Below, in pieces: positions 57,836 to 64,000 of a stretch of DNA of 64,000 bases. Positions within the stretch are counted from its first letter, which is position 1. Every line of letters begins with the position of its first letter. Source of the stretch: Streptomyces mangrovisoli (GTDB taxonomy: Bacteria > Actinomycetota > Actinomycetes > Streptomycetales > Streptomycetaceae); contig NZ_LAVA02000033.1 of the NCBI RefSeq assembly GCF_000974985.2, forward strand, positions 62,001 to 126,000. Reading direction: 5' to 3'. The position numbers and the translations under genes are program-made. The notes under the pieces are model-generated. The model ran no database searches, was not told the DNA's origin, and saw only the letters and a program-made list of their open reading frames with translations.

Positions 57836-57859
57836 GACGAGCCGGACCGGGGACGCGTT
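57836..57859 (-). promoter_or_regulatory. ECF-type promoter of the sortase/sigma operon
   Basis: On the reverse strand GCAAC (AAC at 57857-57859) is followed after 17 bases by CGTC (57836-57839), the general ECF -35/-10 pattern, about 65 bases before the first start codon. Autoregulation by the encoded sigma factor is inferred. Confidence 0.55.
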
Positions 57860-58074
57860 GCAAAGGAAAGGCAAAGGAGAGGAACAGGTGGGAGGGGAGC
57901 GTGCGGCGGGGGGACGGCAGGCCGGGCGGGAACGGGCCGAGGTCCGTCAGCCGACGACGATCCCTTCGGCGCTGCCCCGGTCGGGTTCTTCCCGGTCGAA
58001 CCTGCCGACCCGACCCGACCCGGCCCGACCCGACCCGGCCCGGATCGCGCGAGCGCGCGGGCCGAGAAGGACGA

Positions 58075-60150
58075 TCAGCGCGTGATCCGCACCGGACGCT
58101 CGACGCTCACCTGGTCGATGTCCGACACCCGGACCGTCACCTTCATCGTCCAGGTGCCGGGGAGGGGCAGATCGAGGGAGTCGCAGGCCCAATAGCCGCC
58201 GCGGTCGGTCAGCTTGGCGTCGATCGGGCCGATCCGCCGGCTCGACAGGGTGAAGGAGACCCGGAGTTCGGGCACGGCCGCGAGTCCGCCGTCGGCCCCG
58301 AACACCACCGCCTGCGCCGACATGCGGCCCGCCCGGCCCGGATCGAGGGTGACCTGCACGCTGCCGCGGCCGCCCGCGGTACCGGTGTCGAAGGGGACCG
58401 TGGTGACCGACGCCACCGGCAGACCGGTCTGCGCCCCCGCCGAGGCCTGCTCCTCGGCGGCCGCCCGGCCCGGCAGCGTGCTCGTGAGGACCGTGGTGAT
58501 CAGCAGCACCACCACGGCGACGGCGACTTCGGCGAGCACGGTGCGGCGCAGCGCCTTGCGCGGGTCGTCACCGGAGGTGCCGGAGGTGCCGGAGGTGCCG
58601 GGCGTATCGGGCGCGCCCGGTGCGCTCTTTGCGCTCTTTGCGCCCGGCGGACCCGGCGGGCTCGGTGCACCGAGCGTGTCGGGGGCGTCGGACGCGTCGA
58701 ATGCGCCGAGCGCGTCGGGGGCGTCAGGTGCGTTGAGCGCGTGGGGGGCGTCGCGGGCGTCGGACGCGTCGAGTGCGTCGGACGCGTCGGACGCGCGGAC
58801 GGCCGCCGGGGCCGTACGACCCGCCGCCTCCGCCGGGACACAGGTCGCCCCCACCGACGCCGGTTCCTGAACCCGCTCCGGGCCCCGCTCCGGGTCCCGC
58901 TCCGGAACCCGCTCCCGCGCCCCGGCCGCACCCGTCTCGCCCAGGCGCCCGGTCCACCGCCGCGACCGGGACGCCACCGCGAGCAGCAGCAGCACCGCGG
59001 CCGTCTTGGCGAGCAGCAGCCGGCCGTACGAGGTGTCCGTGAGGGCCTGCCAGGAGCCGAGGCCGCGCCAGGACTGGTAGACGCCGGTGACCACCAGGAC
59101 CGCCACCGCGCCGAAGGCGATCCGGGAGAAGCGGCGGACCGGGGCGGCCAGGTCGGCGTCCGCCGGGGCCGCGCGCAGCGTGGTCAGCAGGGCCGCCAGG
59201 CCGCCCAGCCACACCGCCGTCGCCAGCAGGTGCAGCACCGACGACGCGACCGCCACCGGCACCTGGATGCCGGCCGACGCGTGGTCGGTCAGGGCCCAGG
59301 TCAGGGTCAGCGCGACGGCCAGCGCGGTGCCCGCCGCCAGCCCGGCGCGCGTCGTGCGGCGGCGCTGCCACGCCCCGAGCGGCACGGCCGCCGCCAGCAG
59401 CGCCAGCCGCGCGAGCAGCGCGAGCCCCGGGCGGCCGGTCAGCGCGCGGCGCAGTCCCTCGCCGTCGAAGGCGGCCGCGGGGCCGGTGCCCGCCTCGTAC
59501 GGGGCCCGCAGCAGGAGCAGCACGGCCGTCGACGCGAACAGCGCCCACCAGCCCCACAGCAGCGGGCGGCGCAGCACCGACCGGTCCGGCGGCCGGCACA
59601 GCGCCGCGAAGGCCGCCGTACCGACGAGCAGCGCGGCCGCCAGATAGGCGGCGTAGCGGGCGAGGTCGTAGAGGCTGCCGGTGACGGGGTCCTCGACCGG
59701 GTCCGCGGCGATCTGCGGCGGGGTGGTGGAGGGCTTGCCGACGGAGAAGGTGAGGGCGCCGGAGACGGGATGGCTGTCGGCCGAGACCACCCGCCAGGCC
59801 ACCGTGTAGGTGCCGGTGGCGAGCCTGCCGGGCAGGCGCACCCGGGCGGTGTCCGAGCGGCCGGGCGCGTGGGCGGGTTCGCCCGTGCGCAGCCGCCGGT
59901 TGCCGGGGTCGAGGACCCGGAAGGAGTCGTCGAGCAGGGTCACCGACTCGGAGAAGGTCAGCGTCACATAGCGCGGCGCGGACTTCACCACACCGCCGTC
60001 GGACGGGTCGGAGCCGCGCAGCGCCGCGTGGGCCGACGCGGTCCCGGCGGCGCCGAGGACGAGCGGGACGAGCAGGGCGAGCACCGTGCCCACCAGGGTC
60101 ACCAGTGCGCGGGCACCTCGCCGGTGCCCCGCGCTCGGCCGTCGTCCCAC
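58075..60150 (-). CDS. CopC-CopD fusion copper protein with C-terminal YtkA-like domain
   Basis: A 691-residue protein. A signal peptide ends at A-S-A, leaving His41 as mature N-terminus, then the CopC beta-domain (HAALRGSDPSDGGVVKSAPR, and DSHPVSGALTFSVG with further His). The CopD part has about eight membrane helices (about 158-395). A cytoplasmic-side linker (about 415-500) is almost pure Ala/Asp/Ser/Pro/Gly, including DASDA and GTSGTSGTSG repeats. A last helix is followed by a YtkA-like outside domain. Probably copper binding and import. GTG 60148-60150 follows GGAGGCGTGAC. Confidence 0.88.
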   Translation of the reverse strand: MGRRPSAGHRRGARALVTLVGTVLALLVPLVLGAAGTASAHAALRGSDPSDGGVVKSAPRYVTLTFSESVTLLDDSFRVLDPGNRRLRTGEPAHAPGRSDTARVRLPGRLATGTYTVAWRVVSADSHPVSGALTFSVGKPSTTPPQIAADPVEDPVTGSLYDLARYAAYLAAALLVGTAAFAALCRPPDRSVLRRPLLWGWWALFASTAVLLLLRAPYEAGTGPAAAFDGEGLRRALTGRPGLALLARLALLAAAVPLGAWQRRRTTRAGLAAGTALAVALTLTWALTDHASAGIQVPVAVASSVLHLLATAVWLGGLAALLTTLRAAPADADLAAPVRRFSRIAFGAVAVLVVTGVYQSWRGLGSWQALTDTSYGRLLLAKTAAVLLLLAVASRSRRWTGRLGETGAAGARERVPERDPERGPERVQEPASVGATCVPAEAAGRTAPAAVRASDASDALDASDARDAPHALNAPDAPDALGAFDASDAPDTLGAPSPPGPPGAKSAKSAPGAPDTPGTSGTSGTSGDDPRKALRRTVLAEVAVAVVVLLITTVLTSTLPGRAAAEEQASAGAQTGLPVASVTTVPFDTGTAGGRGSVQVTLDPGRAGRMSAQAVVFGADGGLAAVPELRVSFTLSSRRIGPIDAKLTDRGGYWACDSLDLPLPGTWTMKVTVRVSDIDQVSVERPVRITR

Positions 60151-60256
60151 GTCACGCCTCCGTCGCTCCGGACCTTCTCCTGGGTACGGATGAAAAGCGG
60201 ACCTTGCTCACAACTGCCGTACCGGGAAGGAGAAGAGAAAGAGGTACCAGGAAACC

Positions 60257-62977
60257 TCACGGCCCGGCGGGCAGGTCACCCGGGGAGGCCGTCCCCTTCG
60301 TGAGGAACGCCAGTTGTGCGTGCTTCTCGGGCAGGTACACGTCCGGCAGGTCGATCTCGGGCAGCACCACCCGGGGGCCCGCCGTGAAGCCCTGCTTCAG
60401 GAAGCGTGCCACCGCCCGCTGGTTGCGCACGTCCGGATCGACCACGATCCGGCGGCGGTCCGGGCCGCTCAGCGCGTACGCCGCGAAGGCCGACAGCAGC
60501 GACGACGACCAGCCGGGCCGCGGACCGGCCCCGCCCGCGGGCGCGAGCAGCACGTGGATGCCGATGTCGCCGGGTTCGACGGGGTAGCACTCGCCGACCC
60601 GGTCGGCGTCCGGCTCGTAGGTCTGGAGCAGGCCGACGGGCACGCCGTCCGCGACGGCCAGGAACGCGTGATGGGTGTCGAGGGTGTCCATGTGGGCGTA
60701 GATCTCGGCGACCTGCTCCGCGGTGAGGCCGTTCATGCCCCAGAACGCGGCCCGTTCCTCCCGCACCCAGGCGTGCACCACCGCGGCGTCGGCGTGCGCG
60801 TCGAGCGGGACGATCCGTACGGTGCCGAGTCCGTCGGCCGGCTGCTCGTGCACGGCGGCACGGCCTGCGGCGTAGGGGACGTACGGCTGCTCCGGCCGCA
60901 GCCGGGCCCAGTCGGTCACCACCGGGACGAGCCGGCCCTCGCGCCACAGCGGGAACTGGTCGCGGTGGTGCGCGGAGCCGGGCACGCCGGACGCGCCGAA
61001 CGGCACCACCCAGCCGCTGTCCTCCCGGCGGGCCAGGTCCCAGACGAAACGGGCGGCCGAGGCGCGGCCGGCGAGGTCGGTGACGCCGGGCACGGCGGAG
61101 GTGCACAGCACGCAGTCGTGGTCGCCGGACAGACCCGCGTCGAGGCCGTGGCCGTCGCCCGGGCCGGGCAGGGCGCGCCACGGGGCGAGGCGGTGGGTGT
61201 CGCCCCACACCCCCGCCGGACCGCCGGACGCGGCCACCTCCTCCAGCGCCGTCCGGGCCTCCGCCTGCCGGTCCACGCCGTACAACGTGTCCGCCCGCAG
61301 CAGGTGTTCGAGGGCGAAGCCGACCCGCGGGAGCAGGGCCAGCCAAGGGCGGAAGACCTCGGGGTACGCGGGCGCCTCGCGCAGCGCGGCGAGCGCCGGG
61401 TGCGCCGCGATCCGCCGTACGACCGCTCCGCGCACGGCCGCGTACGCCGCCGCGTCGGCGCTGTCTGCGTCCATGTGCCGGTCCCAGGCGAGCAGGCGGG
61501 TGCGCAGCGCGGCGGCGGCCGGGGTGAGCCCGTCGAGGGCGGCGAGCCGGTCCAGCAGGGGCGCGGCGGAGGCGAGATGGGTGTCCGTGTGCACGGCGGT
61601 CAGGTCGGCGGCCGACCAGCGTTCGCGCCCGCCGAGCAGGGCGGTGATGCGCTGCGCGCGGTGCGGCGGGGCGAACTCCACGCCGAGCGGGGCGGCCGCG
61701 CCGCGCTGGTTCGCCATCACGGCGATCCCGTCGGTGATGTCGGCGTACGGCGTCTCGTGCCAGCCCCGCCACTCGTGGCCGGGCTCCCACGCGGGGACCG
61801 GGCGGACCCGGTTGGCGTCGGCGCGCACCGGCACCCGGCCCGCGACCCGGTGCAGCAGGCCGCCCTCGGTGTCGGCGGCCTGGACGACGTTGACGGGTTC
61901 GGCCCAGGCGTCCAGGGCACGGTCGACGTCGGCGACCGTGCGGGCGCGCAGCAGCGGGAGCAGCGCGCCGAAGCCGAGGTCCCCGGTGACGCGGGGCGGG
62001 TGGCGCAGCGCGAGCGCGAGCGGGATGCCGTCGTGCTCGCCGATGCCGTCGAGCCCCTCGGGGCCGCCGGCCACCACGGGGCCCCGGTCGGTCTCGACGA
62101 CCTCCACCTCGACCGGCTCCTGACCGGCCACGGTCACGGTCTCGGTGTGCCGGGCGGCGCGGTGCCAGCGGCCGTCGGGGCCGAGGGCCTCGATGCCGGC
62201 GCCGGTGCGGCGCAGCCGTTCCCGGTAGAGGTCCTGGTAGTCGGCCATGGCGTTGGTGATGGCCCAGGCGACCGGGCCCGCGTGCCCGAAGTGGGCGAGG
62301 CCGGGCACGCCGGGCACGGCGAGGCCGACGACGTCGAACTCGGGGCAGGCCAGCCGGATCTGCTGGTACACGCCGGGGTCCTCGATGAAGCGGTGCGGGT
62401 CGCCGGCGAGCAGCGGCTGACCGCTGACCGTGCGCGCGCCGCCGACCAGCCAGCCGTTGCTGCCCGCGGTGGCGGGTCCGTCGGTGGCGAAGAGCGCGAC
62501 GGCCTCCGGGCCGAGGTGCCGTACCGCCTCCGCGCGCCACAGCTTGGCGGGGAAGCCGGCGAACAGGATGTGCGTGCCGAGCCAGACGCCGAGCGGGTGC
62601 CAGGGCTCCCAGACGCCGGGGGCCAGGCCCACGCGGGCGAACTCGGGGGCACGGGCGGCCCCTTCGGCGAGCCCGTCGTTGACGCCCTCGGTGTACGCCC
62701 GCACCCATGCGGCGGTCTCGGGGTCCCGGCTCTCCAGGGCGTCGTAGCAGCGCCTGGCGGTGTCCGCGAGACGGGCGCGGCGGGCGAACACGTCCCAGCC
62801 GAGCGCCTCGGCGCCGAGGAAGGCGGCCGAGGTGCCCTGGACGCGATGACGTTCGACCTCCAGCTGCCAGGCGCGGTCGGCCGCGGTGACCCGGCCCTGG
62901 GCGCGGGCGAGCGCGCGGGCGCTGCCGGCCCGCAGGTGCGGGATGCCCCAGGCATCGCGGTAGGTCTCGGTCGTCAC
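60257..62977 (-). CDS. fusion of penicillin acylase-type Ntn hydrolase and siderophore acyltransferase (IucB/AlcB-type GNAT)
   Basis: A 906-residue protein. Residues 1 to about 710 form a penicillin acylase-family Ntn hydrolase (TTETYRDAWGIPHLRAGSA; ATAGSNGWLVGG with Ser173 as the predicted autocatalytic nucleophile; QADTEGGLLHRVAG-type core; HMDADSADAAAY). Residues about 718-906 form a GNAT domain of the siderophore type (RAAFWGMNGLTAEQVAEIY, GIHVLLAP, VDPDVRNQRAVARFLKQGF). There is no signal peptide, unlike periplasmic acylases. GTG 62975-62977 has AAAGGGG upstream. A 19-bp iron box lies about 20 bases upstream, indicating DmdR1/IdeR control and a role in hydroxamate siderophore acylation or deacylation. 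The acylase could process itself into two chains. Confidence 0.85.
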   Translation of the reverse strand: MTTETYRDAWGIPHLRAGSARALARAQGRVTAADRAWQLEVERHRVQGTSAAFLGAEALGWDVFARRARLADTARRCYDALESRDPETAAWVRAYTEGVNDGLAEGAARAPEFARVGLAPGVWEPWHPLGVWLGTHILFAGFPAKLWRAEAVRHLGPEAVALFATDGPATAGSNGWLVGGARTVSGQPLLAGDPHRFIEDPGVYQQIRLACPEFDVVGLAVPGVPGLAHFGHAGPVAWAITNAMADYQDLYRERLRRTGAGIEALGPDGRWHRAARHTETVTVAGQEPVEVEVVETDRGPVVAGGPEGLDGIGEHDGIPLALALRHPPRVTGDLGFGALLPLLRARTVADVDRALDAWAEPVNVVQAADTEGGLLHRVAGRVPVRADANRVRPVPAWEPGHEWRGWHETPYADITDGIAVMANQRGAAAPLGVEFAPPHRAQRITALLGGRERWSAADLTAVHTDTHLASAAPLLDRLAALDGLTPAAAALRTRLLAWDRHMDADSADAAAYAAVRGAVVRRIAAHPALAALREAPAYPEVFRPWLALLPRVGFALEHLLRADTLYGVDRQAEARTALEEVAASGGPAGVWGDTHRLAPWRALPGPGDGHGLDAGLSGDHDCVLCTSAVPGVTDLAGRASAARFVWDLARREDSGWVVPFGASGVPGSAHHRDQFPLWREGRLVPVVTDWARLRPEQPYVPYAAGRAAVHEQPADGLGTVRIVPLDAHADAAVVHAWVREERAAFWGMNGLTAEQVAEIYAHMDTLDTHHAFLAVADGVPVGLLQTYEPDADRVGECYPVEPGDIGIHVLLAPAGGAGPRPGWSSSLLSAFAAYALSGPDRRRIVVDPDVRNQRAVARFLKQGFTAGPRVVLPEIDLPDVYLPEKHAQLAFLTKGTASPGDLPAGP

Positions 62978-62996
62978 CCTGCAACCCCTTTGGTTT

Positions 62997-63015
62997 TTAG
63001 GTAAGGCTTGCCTTA
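62997..63015. promoter_or_regulatory. iron box (DmdR1/IdeR operator)
   Basis: TTAGGTAAGGCTTGCCTTA matches the 19-bp actinobacterial iron box (TTAGGTTAGGCTAACCTAA) at most positions, with 7 of 9 symmetric pairs. It overlaps the likely promoter of the acylase-GNAT gene. Confidence 0.88.
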
Positions 63016-63032
63016 GTTCCTCCGGATCGTAC

Positions 63033-63193
63033 GGGAGGGGCCGGAGGGCGTCACCGGGAGGGGCCGCAAGGCGTCACGGGGAGGGGCCGGCAGGGGGCGC
63101 CGGGAGGGGCCGCAAGGCGTCACGGGGAAGGGTCGGCAGGGGGCGCCGACAGGAGCCGCACGACGTCAGGGGGAGGGGCACCCGGGCGGCGCG
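63033..63193. repeat. seven-copy 23-bp tandem array
   Basis: GGGAGGGGCC-type units begin at 63033, 63056, 63079, 63102, 63125, 63148 and 63171, always exactly 23 bases apart, with scattered substitutions (copies 5 and 6 most changed). G-runs on one strand could form quadruplexes. Confidence 0.85.
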
Positions 63194-63221
63194 CGGGCCG
63201 GTGGCGGGGCATGATCAGGAC

Positions 63222-63812
63222 ATGGACGTGACCCTTCACCTCGCCCAGGACCCGGAGGCCGACGCGCTGCTCGGCCGCAGCCCGCTCGCCGCGTTGGTGG
63301 GGATGCTGCTGGACCAGCAGGTGCCGATGGAGTGGGCCTTCAAGGGCCCGGCGACCATCGCGCGGCGCATGGGCGCCGAGGACCTGGACGCGCACGAGAT
63401 CGCCGTGCAGGATCCGGACGCCTTCGCCGAGCTGCTGTCGGAGAAGCCCGCGGTGCACCGCTACCCGGGGCCGATGGCCAAGCGCGTCCAGCAGCTGTGC
63501 CAGTACCTCGTCGACCACTACGACGGCAGCGCCGAACTGGTCTGGAAGGGCGTCGACGACGGGCGGGTGCTGCTGAAGCGGCTCCAGGACCTGCCCGGAT
63601 TCGGCAGCCAGAAGGCACAGATCTTCCTCGCGCTGCTCGGCAAGCAGCTCGGGGTGACCCCCACGGGCTGGCGCGAGGCGGCCGGCGCGTACGGCGAACC
63701 GAAGTCCTTCCGCTCGGTCGCCGACATCACCGGCCCGGAGTCGCTGGCCAAGGTGCGCGCCCACAAGCAGGAGATGAAGGCGGCGGCGAAGGCGGCGAAG
63801 GCAGCCAAATAG
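63222..63812 (+). CDS. HhH-GPD-type base-excision DNA repair protein
   Basis: A 196-residue protein of the helix-hairpin-helix DNA glycosylase family common in actinobacteria. ALVGMLLDQQVPMEWAFKGP is the N-terminal helical block, LLKRLQDLPGFGSQKAQIFL the HhH with the GPD-like loop, and the C-terminus is Lys/Ala-rich. No [4Fe-4S] Cys loop. The start is uncertain: ATG 63222 or in-frame GTG 63201. It is convergent with the next gene. Confidence 0.82.
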   Translation: MDVTLHLAQDPEADALLGRSPLAALVGMLLDQQVPMEWAFKGPATIARRMGAEDLDAHEIAVQDPDAFAELLSEKPAVHRYPGPMAKRVQQLCQYLVDHYDGSAELVWKGVDDGRVLLKRLQDLPGFGSQKAQIFLALLGKQLGVTPTGWREAAGAYGEPKSFRSVADITGPESLAKVRAHKQEMKAAAKAAKAAK

Positions 63813-63874
63813 ACGGGCCGATCAGGCCGAGGGGACGTAGGGGCGGGCAGTGGTCACCGGCCGCCGCCCGCCGG

Positions 63875-64000
63875 TCAACGGCCGCGCCGGGCCGTGCCGA
63901 ACAGCGAACGGGTGATCTCGCGGCCGATCTGGGTGCCGACCGAGCGGGCCAGCGACTTGAACATGCCGCTGGAGACGACCTGTTCGACCATGGAGGGCTC
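63875..64000 (-). CDS. HerA-like ATPase (DUF853 family), C-terminal fragment
   Basis: The last 41 residues of a gene that continues past the right edge: EPSMVEQVVSSGMFKSLARS and VGTQIGREITRSLFGTARRG-R, then TGA. The K-S-L-A-R-S-V-G-T-Q-I-G-R-E-I pattern is the C-terminus of DUF853/YjgR-type bipolar DNA helicases. The catalytic part is not in the window. Confidence 0.72.
   Translation of the reverse strand, partial: EPSMVEQVVSSGMFKSLARSVGTQIGREITRSLFGTARRGR

Noticed and set aside
1..64000. CRISPR array
   Set aside because: The tandem arrays found have no unique spacers of 30-40 bases between constant repeats, and no cas genes are present.

Overview
The window is a very GC-rich chromosomal segment with densely packed genes, frequent GTG and a few TTG starts, and GGAGG-type ribosome binding sites. 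The gene set (sigR, bldC, lsrL, vdh, an hrpA-type helicase, iron-box control, valine/leucine dehydrogenase, sortase-anchored surface proteins, mycothiol-type enzymes) identifies it as Streptomyces. From memory, the left part follows the order seen around aroA/sigR in S. coelicolor, and the part from hrpA to dnaX follows the bldC-vdh-pur region. These two blocks lie apart in S. coelicolor, so this strain probably carries a rearrangement between about 9 and 26 kb. That comparison is recall and was not computed.

Layout. 0-9 kb: the N-terminal part of sigR with its upstream-start isoform and autoregulatory promoter, an alpha/beta hydrolase and a HMCES/YedK abasic-site protein, an M50-like membrane protein, aroA, rsgA, a SugE/Gdx-type exporter, a TetR regulator, a histidinol-phosphatase-type hisN, a CBS-domain protein and a Fur-family regulator behind a good palindrome. 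9-12 kb: initiator tRNA, then a small regulated unit made of a domain-swapped RibD-like protein, a MarR regulator and GTP cyclohydrolase II, linked by three similar palindromes. 12-22 kb: a HTH regulator, a 1398-residue secreted FG-GAP/sedolisin protein, tRNA-Lys, an APC permease and a DEAD-box RNA helicase with an RG-rich repetitive tail. 22-26 kb: repeat-rich spacers, a lipoprotein, a small zincin, a membrane metallophosphoesterase and tRNA-Glu/Asp/Phe. 26-35 kb: hrpA, tRNA-Asp, bldC, vdh and a DUF3073 protein. 35-55 kb: most of the purine pathway (purM, purF, purL-purQ-purS, purC, purD) interleaved with a TetR/MFS pair, lsrL, three tRNA-Gly genes, an N,N-dimethylformamidase-beta-like protein and an M48-like pseudopeptidase. 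53-64 kb: dnaX with SRP RNA and tRNA-Ser, an operon of surface protein, sortase, ECF sigma factor and membrane protein, a CopC-CopD fusion, an iron-box-controlled penicillin acylase/siderophore acyltransferase fusion, a HhH-GPD protein, and the end of a HerA-like ATPase.

How genes work together. purF-purM and purS-purQ-purL are tight operons; the second has two 4-base stop/start overlaps. The sortase operon shows an ECF-type promoter (AAC, 17 bases, CGTC) that its own sigma factor may use. sigR keeps a GGGAAT-N18-GTT promoter. The most unusual items are the tRNA-Gly(UCC) with a T arm reading GUGC instead of GTPsiC, the iron-regulated acylase-acyltransferase fusion, the permuted RibD/MarR/RibA unit, the sortase-sigma operon, and several exact-period tandem arrays in spacers.
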